Below are positions 1 through 8,317 of a stretch of 54,992 nucleotides of DNA, piece after piece. This stretch comes from Bacteroidota bacterium. GTDB taxonomy: Bacteria; Bacteroidota; Bacteroidia; Bacteroidales; Dysgonomonadaceae. How positions within the stretch are numbered: position 1 is the first letter of the stretch; the number at the start of each line of letters is the position of its first letter. The stretch spans positions 1 through 54,992 of the forward strand of contig JAEWQF010000071.1 in the NCBI GenBank assembly GCA_023399295.1, in the 5' to 3' direction. The position numbers and the translations under genes are program-made. Below the pieces are notes generated by a model, which made no database searches, had not been told where the DNA came from, and saw only the letters and a list, made by a program, of their open reading frames with translations.

Positions 1-1891
1 AATAGCGGTAACCCACATAAATATCCTCTTCGTAAACCGTGTAATCCACATTGGCCACAGGATCTCGTCCATCGTCCACTTTCCCCATGAAACCACCGCC
101 GGCAAGCTTCACCACCGCCGGATCCCAGGGGAAATTGGCTGAGGAGGCAGCATCCATATAGTGAACCGGGAAGGTCATTGCCAGCTTTCCCGATGGATTC
201 ACCTTTCCACTGAGCAAATCAGCAACCGTATTGCCACCCTCCTGTCCCGACTGCCAGGCAATCAGGATGGCATCGGGCAGCTGTTTCCATGAAGCAGTCT
301 CAATGACTCCTCCGATGTTAAGGATCACAACCGTCTTCTTTCCCACTGCATTATACACTTTCGATACCGCTTCAATCATTCTTTTCTCTGCATCGGTAAG
401 GAGGAAGTCACCCTCCAGGGTTCGGTCGGCAAACTCACCCGACGTACGGCCAATGGTGATCAGTGCCACATCCGATTCGCGGGCCTGCTGTTCCAGAGCC
501 GCGGCGGAAGGGACAAACTCTCCGGGACGCACCTTCGGCATAAATGCAGCCAGGGGATTGCCGGGGTCCGGTTTGTTCTTTTCATTCTCTGCAGCAAGAT
601 AGGTTTCATATGATTCCTTCAGTTGACTGTTCAGCAGGTAACCGGCATTGTGCAAACCTTCCACCAGCGAAACCGTATAGGCTTCGTTCACATCACCGCT
701 GCCGGTGCCACCGGAGATAAAATCATAGGAAGAGATGCCATATGCCGCCACTTGCTTAACAGATGCCGGCAAGGGGAGCGCGGCAGCATCGTTTTTCAGC
801 AACACCATTCCCTCCGCAGCCGATTGACGGGTTACAGCTGCATGCGCCTGCAGGTCAGGCCGGTTGGAGAAAGCATATCCTTTGAAGCGGGGCGATGCCA
901 ATACCAGGTTCAGGACATTCTTCACGTTCCGGTTCAGATCGGCTTCAGAGAGACGACCCTCTTTCAATGCGGCAAGAATGGCTTCAGCCTGTTGTGGCAT
1001 TCCCGGCATCAACAGGTCATTGCCGGCATGCACCATGGATGGCGCATCCTTACCACCGAACCAGTCGGTCATCACCATCCCTTGATATCCCCACTCATCA
1101 CGAAGGATGGTTGTCAGCAGATCGTGATTCTCCGGGGCGTAGGTGCCATTGATCTTGTTGTAGGAAGACATGATAGTCCAGGGAGCAGACTCCCTGACTG
1201 CGATCTCAAATCCTTTCAGATAGATCTCACGCAACGCCCGGGGGGTTACTCGCGCATCATTGCCCATACGATTGGTCTCCTGGTTGTTGACGGCGAAGTG
1301 TTTGAGTGAAACACCCACTCCGTTCATTTGCACCCCTCTTGTCATGGCTGCTGCCATCTTACCGGAGACAAGCGGATCCTCCGAATAGTATTCGAAGTTA
1401 CGCCCGCACAACAGATTGCGGTGGATGTTCAGGGCAGGAGCCAGCAACACGTCCACGCCATATTCCAGCACTTCGTTCCCCATGGCATTGCCTACCTGCT
1501 CTACCAGCTCGGTGTTCCAGGTGGCAGCCAGTGTCGTACCCACGGGAAAGGCGGTGGCGTAATAGGTCTGGTCATCTCCTTCACGAACAGGCGTGATGCG
1601 CAAACCGGCCGGGCCGTCAGCCAGGACAACAGCGGGGATCCCCAGACGGGGAATGGCGTAGGTGGTTCCGGCAGCACCGGGTACCAGCTGCCCGGTAGCT
1701 CCCACGACCGCCGTCTCACCCGAGAAACCGGCCATCCCGGTACCGATCAGCAAGCGCACTTTCTCATCCGGCGTCATGGCGGCAACCACCTCATCGAGGG
1801 AGGCCTTACCCAGCTGAGGAGGATTCTGGGCGTGTGCGACAGAAAAAAGTGCAGAAGCCATTACCAAAAACGTTATCTTTTTTATGTTCAT
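1..1891 (-). CDS. Glycoside hydrolase family 3 beta-glycosidase, 3' end cut by window edge (GH3-a)
   Basis: This is a secreted or periplasmic exo-acting beta-glycosidase that would release terminal sugars from oligosaccharides. About 630 codons are visible and the C-terminus runs off the left edge. The start at 1891 gives a signal peptide (MNIKKITFLVMASALFSVAHA), then the N-terminal barrel with LKHFAVNNQETNR near residue 197 and the nucleophile motif MVMTDWFGG (Asp276). The second domain carries GRTSGEFADR, the expected acid/base region. The visible end is the start of the FnIII-like domain (YEEDIYVGYRY). It is the last visible gene of the SusCD operon, 15 bp after the esterase stop. It is clearly paralogous to the GH3 at 4324-6672. 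The exact sugar specificity cannot be read by eye. Confidence 0.93.
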   Translation of the reverse strand, partial: MNIKKITFLVMASALFSVAHAQNPPQLGKASLDEVVAAMTPDEKVRLLIGTGMAGFSGETAVVGATGQLVPGAAGTTYAIPRLGIPAVVLADGPAGLRITPVREGDDQTYYATAFPVGTTLAATWNTELVEQVGNAMGNEVLEYGVDVLLAPALNIHRNLLCGRNFEYYSEDPLVSGKMAAAMTRGVQMNGVGVSLKHFAVNNQETNRMGNDARVTPRALREIYLKGFEIAVRESAPWTIMSSYNKINGTYAPENHDLLTTILRDEWGYQGMVMTDWFGGKDAPSMVHAGNDLLMPGMPQQAEAILAALKEGRLSEADLNRNVKNVLNLVLASPRFKGYAFSNRPDLQAHAAVTRQSAAEGMVLLKNDAAALPLPASVKQVAAYGISSYDFISGGTGSGDVNEAYTVSLVEGLHNAGYLLNSQLKESYETYLAAENEKNKPDPGNPLAAFMPKVRPGEFVPSAAALEQQARESDVALITIGRTSGEFADRTLEGDFLLTDAEKRMIEAVSKVYNAVGKKTVVILNIGGVIETASWKQLPDAILIAWQSGQEGGNTVADLLSGKVNPSGKLAMTFPVHYMDAASSANFPWDPAVVKLAGGGFMGKVDDGRDPVANVDYTVYEEDIYVGYRY

Positions 1892-1906
1892 CTTGATTTC
1901 GTTGAA

Positions 1907-3040
1907 TTATCTAAACAACAATGGAGCCAGGGTATTGAGGTATTCCCGCCAGTTCGACCAGGTATGGCCTCCTCCGGTCACGTGAAAGGTGTGTGCCAAA
2001 CCGTTCCTATCGAGCGCTTCATGGAGCAGTTTGGCTCCCGGATAGGCGAAATCGGCATCTCCACACGCCAGCCAGTAGAGGTTGTAACCGCTCTTTTTGA
2101 GGGCCTGAAGCTGTGCATCGATCTCCTGTCCTTCGCGTATGCCCATGCTCATGGGAGCAATGTACCCGAACATCCCGGGATATTGATTGGCCACATTCAT
2201 GGTATGTCCTCCACCCATCGAGAGTCCCGAAACCGCTCTCGAGGAGGGTTTGGCAATCACACGGTAATTCTTTTCAATGTATGGGACAATGTCTTTTACC
2301 AGGCTATGAATATAGAGATTGGCCATGGCAGGATCCCGATAGTCAAATGGTTTCTCATCCAGCATCAAAGGTCTGGCCGCTTGCTGACCCGGGTTTCCGT
2401 TCGGCATCACCACAATCATCGGCAGGGCCTTGCCTTGTGCGATCAGGTTATCCAATATCTGGCAGGCACGCCCCATATTGGACCAGGCATCCTCGTCACC
2501 ACCACCACCATGCAGCAGGTAGAGCACGGGATATTTCTTCCTGCTCTGCTCATAGCCATAGGGGGTATAGACATACATCCTGCGGTTCATCTCCAGTGTA
2601 GGGGAATCGAACCAAACTTTATTCAGGTTACCCCGCTGCGAGGCCTCCCTGTAGTTCTTTGTCTTCTCACCCTCCACGAACAACATGCTCAGGTAACGAG
2701 TCCCGTCGCGCTGCATCAGGATATTGGCCGCATCACTCATCACGACGCCATCGACATTGAAATGATAGGTGTAGATATCAGCCTCCGGCAACGGCAATAC
2801 CGTTTCCCAGACACCCTCCTCCTTCTCGGTGAGTGGAGTCGTATCAGTATAATTGGGCATCCACGATCCGTACATCTTCACCTCTCTGGCTTTCGGAGCC
2901 TTGATGCGGAAGATCACTTCGTGGCCGTTGATCTCGGGAGAGATGATCGGCTTCCTGTTCACAACATTGGCCAGCTCTTGTGCCGACACAAAGGTCGAGC
3001 ACAAGATCAGGATGATAGCCGGCAATAGGTATTTGTTCAT
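1907..3040 (-). CDS. Secreted esterase, CE1/enterochelin-esterase-like, with N-terminal E-set domain (Est-a)
   Basis: This alpha/beta-hydrolase of 377 aa is of the type that removes acyl or hydroxycinnamoyl groups from plant glycans. A signal peptide (MNKYLLPAIILILCSTFVSA) precedes a beta-sandwich E-set/CBM48-like domain (about residues 30-125), then the hydrolase domain with the oxyanion-side LLHGGGGDE motif. The visible triad is Ser274 in GLSMGG, Asp330 in CGDADF and His359 in GGGHTW. It lies 9 bp after the paralogous esterase and 15 bp before GH3-a, so it is probably co-transcribed. The family also contains siderophore esterases, but the SusCD/GH3 context favours a carbohydrate esterase. 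The substrate is inferred, not seen. Confidence 0.9.
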   Translation of the reverse strand: MNKYLLPAIILILCSTFVSAQELANVVNRKPIISPEINGHEVIFRIKAPKAREVKMYGSWMPNYTDTTPLTEKEEGVWETVLPLPEADIYTYHFNVDGVVMSDAANILMQRDGTRYLSMLFVEGEKTKNYREASQRGNLNKVWFDSPTLEMNRRMYVYTPYGYEQSRKKYPVLYLLHGGGGDEDAWSNMGRACQILDNLIAQGKALPMIVVMPNGNPGQQAARPLMLDEKPFDYRDPAMANLYIHSLVKDIVPYIEKNYRVIAKPSSRAVSGLSMGGGHTMNVANQYPGMFGYIAPMSMGIREGQEIDAQLQALKKSGYNLYWLACGDADFAYPGAKLLHEALDRNGLAHTFHVTGGGHTWSNWREYLNTLAPLLFR

Positions 3041-3049
3041 GGGTGCCGC

Positions 3050-4258
3050 TTATTTGAACAACATGGGTGCAAATTCGGATAGATAGATGCGCCAGTTCTT
3101 CCAGATATGGCCTTCACCACTCTCGCGATAGGTGTAGTTGAATCCGATCTCATCCATCTTCTTCATGCTGTCAATCACACTTTGATAGAGAAAATCGGTG
3201 TTGCCACAGGCGATCCAGTAGAGCTTGAAGCTGTTCTTCTGCTGAGCCTGCAATTTTTTCACAAACTCGTCGGTAGCCTTGGAGGCATCCGCATTATCAC
3301 GAGCCATCAAGGTCGCAATGGGAGGCGCAGAGAAGACACCCACGTAATCGAACGTGTTGGGATACTGGGCAGAGATGGCTGCCGAGTGCATGCCTCCCAT
3401 CGACAAACCGGCAACAGCACGGTTGGCTTTGCCTTTCTTCACCCTGTAGTTGCTTTCCACGAACTTCATGATATCTCCAAAGCTATCTTCCATGCTGGCT
3501 ACAGCCTGACGGGGACCACCACCCATTGCCGGCATGTAATTGCGGCTGGATTCTCCGGGAGCCGCTGCATTCTGGGTGTGCCCATTGGGCATCACCACAA
3601 TCATCGGTTCTGCTTTACCCTGTGCGATCAGGTTGTCAAGGATCTGTGCCGTACGTCCTAGTGCAATCCAGGCCTCCTCGTCACCACCTGAACCGTGCAG
3701 CAGATAAAATACCGGATAGGACTGCTTGCTGTTTTCGTATCCCGCGGGGGTATAAATGGTGATGCGTCGTTGCTCCTTGAGCGTGGGACTGTCGTACCAG
3801 CGGCGGACAACTGAACCGTGCGCCACATCGTTCACACTATAGAGATCACCGGGATCACCAGGAATGATGAACAGATTGGTCACTGAAGAGACGTCGCGGA
3901 CCATGGCGACATTGGCAGGATCATACATGCGCTGACCATCCACGATAAATGAATAGTTGTAGAGTTCAGAAGCCAGTGGTTCCGGCGTGGTGAACTCCCA
4001 TACACCCCCTTCGCCCTCTTTCAGCTGGGCTGTTCCGGGTGCATCGAAGGTGCCATAGGGTGTCTCCATCTTTTGGGGTGCCAGAAAATCGCCGGTCACC
4101 TCCACTTTCACCGCTTTGGGCGCTCTCATCCGGAACGTTACGGTGTGGTTGTCGTGTATTTCAGGGGACACAATCTGTGAACCGCCCCAGAGAGCCTGCT
4201 GTGCAAAGGTTGTCGCTGTGATGAACAGCACCAATGCCAAAATCGTCAATCGTTTCAT
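3050..4258 (-). CDS. Secreted esterase, CE1/enterochelin-esterase-like, with N-terminal E-set domain (Est-b)
   Basis: This 402-aa paralogue of the next gene has the same architecture: signal peptide (MKRLTILALVLFITATTFAQ), E-set domain (about residues 28-135), and alpha/beta-hydrolase domain with LLHGSGGDEEAW. The triad residues are Ser286 (GLSMGG), Asp355 (CGNTDF) and His384 (GEGHIW). It is longer than its partner mainly through a loop near residues 228-256 that is rich in Ala, Gly and Pro, next to the usual substrate-binding side, which could give it a different specificity. It starts 65 bp after the GH3-b stop and ends 9 bp before the next esterase start. Feruloyl or acetyl ester cleavage on a hemicellulose is the likeliest role; this is inferred from context. 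Confidence 0.9.
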   Translation of the reverse strand: MKRLTILALVLFITATTFAQQALWGGSQIVSPEIHDNHTVTFRMRAPKAVKVEVTGDFLAPQKMETPYGTFDAPGTAQLKEGEGGVWEFTTPEPLASELYNYSFIVDGQRMYDPANVAMVRDVSSVTNLFIIPGDPGDLYSVNDVAHGSVVRRWYDSPTLKEQRRITIYTPAGYENSKQSYPVFYLLHGSGGDEEAWIALGRTAQILDNLIAQGKAEPMIVVMPNGHTQNAAAPGESSRNYMPAMGGGPRQAVASMEDSFGDIMKFVESNYRVKKGKANRAVAGLSMGGMHSAAISAQYPNTFDYVGVFSAPPIATLMARDNADASKATDEFVKKLQAQQKNSFKLYWIACGNTDFLYQSVIDSMKKMDEIGFNYTYRESGEGHIWKNWRIYLSEFAPMLFK

Positions 4259-4323
4259 GTTGTTGTAATTTAAAATAAATTATTGAAATTAATCGTTCAT
4301 ATTGCATCACATGTCGTGAACCT

Positions 4324-6672
4324 TCATCCTTTTTTCAGGGTCGTGATTTTCTTATCCGGATTCATGGCATCGTGTGCTTTTCTTTTCTGTGCTACTTTTA
4401 CTTTGTGGCTTACCTGGCATCGTACATCGGCTGAGGATGCAGCGACCATCCATTGGTAGGTGCCTTTTGCCAACTCCCAGGAGTTGTTTTTCTCGTTGAA
4501 CGAAGCCATATCCATCAGGCTCCAGGCAAGAGTAACCACCTCCCTTTCACCGGGTTTCAACAGCTTTGTCTTGGCCACTGCCTTCAACTCCTTCGAGGGC
4601 TTGTCAAGCCCCCCCGCCGGTGCGTTCACGTAGAGCTGTACCGCTTCCCTGCCGGCCACCTTTCCACTGTTGGTGACGACCACCTGCACTTCACATCGAT
4701 CATCCTGAATGGAAGAAGCAACCACTTCATAGTCAAAGGTAGTATAGGAGAGTCCAAAACCAAACGGGAAGGAGACATTTTTGCCGAAAGTATCAAAATA
4801 GCGGTACCCCACGTAGATCCCTTCTTCGTAGTTGGTGTAATCCACATTGCGTTCCGGCTCTTGCGGCTTCACCTCCTCCTGCCTACGCTGCACATTCATG
4901 CCGGTACCCATCGCAAAATCGGGCATCTTGAATTCATAGTCAAACGGGAAATTGTTGTCGGAAGGAGCATCTCCATACTGAATGGCAAATGTCATTGGCA
5001 GCTTGCCCGAAGGATTCACCTTTCCGGTCAGCACATCGGCAACACAATGACCCACCTCCTGACCCGGTTGAAAGGCACAGATAATCGCATCTGCCAGTGA
5101 TTTCCAGGATACGGTTTCCACCGGTCCACACACATTGAGAATCACCACAACTTTCTTGCCGGCTGCGCGATAGGCAGTGGAGACAAGTTCCAGTAACGCT
5201 CTTTCATTGTCAGTCAGATAAAACTCATCGACATGTCGATCTTTGGCTTCTCCACTGGTACGCCCAAGAGTCAGTATGGCCAGTTCATTGGCTTCGACCT
5301 GTGTTGCCAGCTCATCGGTGGTGGGAAGAAATTCATCGGCTCGCGGCGGTGGTGTGAGTGAGAAGGGAGGGCGCCCGTTGGGAAACAATCGTTTCTGTTC
5401 CTCAGCCAGGTGCCTCTGGTATCGTCTGGTCAGCTCCCTGTCTGCATCAATTGATGCTTCCCTGAGACCTTCCACCATGGAAACGGTGTAACGTCCAAAA
5501 CCAGTACTACCGAATCCCATACCTGCCGGCACCATGTCGTAGGAGGTCGTCCCATAGAGGGCTACCTGACTGATGCCCTCCGCGAGGGGAAGGGTCCCGT
5601 TGTTGGCAAGGAGCACGATTCCTTCACTCCCCACCTGGCGGGAGATGGCAGCATGTCCCTTCAGATCGGTCTCGTTGGGATAATCATATTGATTGAAGCT
5701 ATGACATTTGACAACCATTTCAAGTACCCGCTTCACATTCCTGTCCAGTATCTCTTCCGCCAACAGACCGTTTTGTACTGCCTCAAAGATGGCCTGATAC
5801 TGCCTTTCCTGTCCCGGCTGCAGCATGTCGTTGCCGGCAACCATGGAAGCCACGGCATCCTTGCCCGCGTTCCAGTCGGAGATCACAAGCCCCTTGAACC
5901 CCCACTCATCACGCAGGAGATCGGTGGTCAGCTCCCTGTCTTCACTGGTGTATTTGCCGTTGACCTTGTTGTAGGCGGTCATGATGGTCCATGGTTGCGC
6001 CTCCCTGACCGCAATCTCGAACCCTTTGAGATAAAGCTCACGCAGTGGCCGCGTGTCGACCCGTGAGTCATTGTTGTTGCGGTTGGTCTCCTGGTTGTTC
6101 ACCGCAAAATGTTTCAGGCTGGTGCCTACCCCCACACTCTGCACGCCATTGATGAATCCGGCAGCAATCTTGCCGGTCAGCAGCGGGTCTTCGGAATAAT
6201 ACTCGTGGTTACGTCCACAGAGCACATTGCGCATCAGGTTGGCACCTGGAGCAAGCAGGACATCCATACCATACTCTTTCACTTCGGTGCCGAGTGTTTG
6301 TCCAACACGGAACGCTGCTTCGGGATTAAAAGTAGCGGCGACGGTGGTACCGGAAGGGAATTCGGTGGTATAATAGAACTGGCTGTCGAACTCACGCCGC
6401 ACACTCATGGCGAGACGGTGTGGTCCATCGGCCATATAGACCGAGGGAATTCCCAATCTGGCAATCTCATACGTCCTGCCGGCTGTTCCGGGGAACTTGG
6501 CATCACTGCCCATCGACATGCCACAGCCAATCACCATGCGGACCTTTTCATCCAACGTCATGGCGGTGATGACCGCATCGATGTTGTGGCTGTTTAGTCT
6601 GATCTGTTGGGCAGTGATTGGTGTCTGGCTGCTCAACACAGCCAGACCCATCATCAGTAAAAATCGTTTCAT
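4324..6672 (-). CDS. Glycoside hydrolase family 3 beta-glycosidase, full length (GH3-b)
   Basis: This is a secreted GH3 enzyme of 782 aa with the complete three-domain layout: barrel, alpha/beta sandwich, FnIII-like. I chose the ATG at 6672 because it gives a clean signal peptide (MKRFLLMMGLAVLSSQTPITA); an upstream ATG at 6699 would add nine residues (MTMTLNFQR) ahead of it. The nucleophile is Asp266 in LVISDWNAGK, and the acid/base region is GRTSGEAKDR. The FnIII-like part begins around VGYRYFDTFG. A short basic tail ends in KKITTLKKG. It follows SusD by 36 bp in the same operon. Protein similarity to GH3-a is high through the barrel (for example LKHFAVNNQETNR and GFEIAVRE are shared), which indicates local duplication. 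Confidence 0.95.
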   Translation of the reverse strand: MKRFLLMMGLAVLSSQTPITAQQIRLNSHNIDAVITAMTLDEKVRMVIGCGMSMGSDAKFPGTAGRTYEIARLGIPSVYMADGPHRLAMSVRREFDSQFYYTTEFPSGTTVAATFNPEAAFRVGQTLGTEVKEYGMDVLLAPGANLMRNVLCGRNHEYYSEDPLLTGKIAAGFINGVQSVGVGTSLKHFAVNNQETNRNNNDSRVDTRPLRELYLKGFEIAVREAQPWTIMTAYNKVNGKYTSEDRELTTDLLRDEWGFKGLVISDWNAGKDAVASMVAGNDMLQPGQERQYQAIFEAVQNGLLAEEILDRNVKRVLEMVVKCHSFNQYDYPNETDLKGHAAISRQVGSEGIVLLANNGTLPLAEGISQVALYGTTSYDMVPAGMGFGSTGFGRYTVSMVEGLREASIDADRELTRRYQRHLAEEQKRLFPNGRPPFSLTPPPRADEFLPTTDELATQVEANELAILTLGRTSGEAKDRHVDEFYLTDNERALLELVSTAYRAAGKKVVVILNVCGPVETVSWKSLADAIICAFQPGQEVGHCVADVLTGKVNPSGKLPMTFAIQYGDAPSDNNFPFDYEFKMPDFAMGTGMNVQRRQEEVKPQEPERNVDYTNYEEGIYVGYRYFDTFGKNVSFPFGFGLSYTTFDYEVVASSIQDDRCEVQVVVTNSGKVAGREAVQLYVNAPAGGLDKPSKELKAVAKTKLLKPGEREVVTLAWSLMDMASFNEKNNSWELAKGTYQWMVAASSADVRCQVSHKVKVAQKRKAHDAMNPDKKITTLKKG

Positions 6673-6708
6673 TCGTTGAAAATTTAATGTCATAGTCAAG
6701 GTTTCCGC

Positions 6709-8289
6709 TTACCAGCCTTCGTTCTGCACCATGTTGGGGTTCAAACGTATCTCAGTGGCAGGAATGGGAAGCAGGAAATGTTTCGGCTTGAAGCCATAGC
6801 GACCCGGATCGGTGTTGTATTCTCTGTATTCCACCACCACATTATCCGGTTCATTGGCCGAGCTGGCCTTGTTTGTCAACAGAGGGGTCCGGGAGCCTTG
6901 ATTCTTCATCAATGTTTCAGCCTCTCCCCATCGGATGATATCCTGATAGCGGGTATATTCGCTGCAGAGTTCGAGTCGTTTCTCCAACTTGATCGCTTCC
7001 AGTGTGGCTGCCTTATAAGGCAGTTTTGCACGGGTACGAACCTCATTCAGACAGGCATCGGCATCCGACTGGTTACCAGCCATAAAGTTGGCTTCAGCAG
7101 CAAGCAGCAACACCTCAGCGTAGCGCATCCAACGATAGTTGTTGTAGGAGCACCAGAAGGTGATGGGAGCTTCTGCAGAAGAGAAACGACGTTTCCAGAG
7201 GAAAAAGCCTTCGTTGATGATGCTCTTACCTTTTTGCAGCTTGACACCCAGATCGGTCATCTGACTGTAGGTCTTCATGGTCTGGTTCAGACGGTAGCCA
7301 TCGACACCCTCCTCGGCCACAAATGCATCGTAGAGGCTCTTCTGGGGAACCATAAAACCCCAGCCGGTTTCTTTGTACTCATAAAACTGGTTGGATGTAG
7401 CCGCCAGGTTGTCCATGCGCCAATGGTTCATCACTTCGTAAAAGCTGAATTCATCCCATGGATTGTTCATATCGAGGATGCGGTTGCTCTCCAGCATGCT
7501 TTCAGGCGATCCTTCAGCCAGGTAGGTCAGGATATTCTCGTAGTTTCCCTGATAGAGGGCATACTTCCCGCTGCTGCGTACCTGATTCAATACAGTGGCA
7601 GCATCCGAATACTTCTCCTGCCAGAGATAGGCCTTACCCAGGATGGTCTGAGCTACCTGCTTGGTGACACGCCAGGTGGTGTTGTCGTTTACATCATCCT
7701 TCTCTTCCAGATAACCGGAGCTGATGGCTTCGGTCAAATCCTGTTCCACCAGTGCCCATAGATCCTCCTTGGGTGATTTAGCCATCTGATATTCGGATGG
7801 AGTAAGCTCATGATCCACAAGGGGAACTTCACCCCACATGGAGATCAGATCGAAATAAGCAAAAGCACGGAAGAATTTCGCCTCGGCATGGGCTCTTTTC
7901 TTGACATCGCTGTCGGGATCGATGTGCCCCAGGATTACATTGGATTTGTAAATTAGGCTGTAATAACTCTCCCACACCCCGCGAATGAAACTCTGGTCGG
8001 AGCCGAACGAGAACTCGTTGCATCCCTCCAGCTCGGCGTTGTCGTTGCGTCCACCGCCTCCGGCCCACACATCGTCAGAGAGCGCATTCTTCAACATGGT
8101 GTAGTTGTAGTAGGTACCTTTCAACTGGATATAGAGTGCATTGGATGCAGCCTCCGCATGTTCATCGGTCTGGTAATAGAACGAATAGTCGAGCACACCT
8201 TTCTGTTGTATATCCAGAGTATCTTCACAGGATGCCAGCCCGAAGATGAGCACTGCTCCTGCCAGCAAAGATAAATATTTGTTTTTCAT
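6709..8289 (-). CDS. SusD/RagB-family outer-membrane glycan-binding lipoprotein
   Basis: This is a surface lipoprotein that caps the SusC channel and binds the glycan. It is 526 aa. The signal peptide ends in the lipobox LASC with the lipidated Cys near residue 21. SusD hallmarks are the N-terminal TPR-type helices (RAHAEAKFFRAFAYFDLI), the repeated W/Y-rich central part, and a C-terminal block ending in FLLPIPATEIRLNPNMVQNEGW, which is typical of the family. It lies 28 bp after SusC and 36 bp before GH3-b. Ligand specificity cannot be judged from sequence alone. Confidence 0.96.
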   Translation of the reverse strand: MKNKYLSLLAGAVLIFGLASCEDTLDIQQKGVLDYSFYYQTDEHAEAASNALYIQLKGTYYNYTMLKNALSDDVWAGGGGRNDNAELEGCNEFSFGSDQSFIRGVWESYYSLIYKSNVILGHIDPDSDVKKRAHAEAKFFRAFAYFDLISMWGEVPLVDHELTPSEYQMAKSPKEDLWALVEQDLTEAISSGYLEEKDDVNDNTTWRVTKQVAQTILGKAYLWQEKYSDAATVLNQVRSSGKYALYQGNYENILTYLAEGSPESMLESNRILDMNNPWDEFSFYEVMNHWRMDNLAATSNQFYEYKETGWGFMVPQKSLYDAFVAEEGVDGYRLNQTMKTYSQMTDLGVKLQKGKSIINEGFFLWKRRFSSAEAPITFWCSYNNYRWMRYAEVLLLAAEANFMAGNQSDADACLNEVRTRAKLPYKAATLEAIKLEKRLELCSEYTRYQDIIRWGEAETLMKNQGSRTPLLTNKASSANEPDNVVVEYREYNTDPGRYGFKPKHFLLPIPATEIRLNPNMVQNEGW

Positions 8290-8317
8290 ATGATTACGTT
8301 GTTATGGATGAATTGAA

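Noticed and set aside
1328..3028. A 566-codon open frame on the plus strand across the GH3-a/esterase junction
   Set aside because: It runs antisense to two genes with full motif sets and signal peptides. Its translation is rich in His, Gln and Arg with no domain I recognise. It is a by-product of codon bias on the other strand.
6778..7761. A 327-codon open frame on the plus strand opposite susD
   Set aside because: It is antisense to a clear SusD protein and has no recognisable domain or start context.
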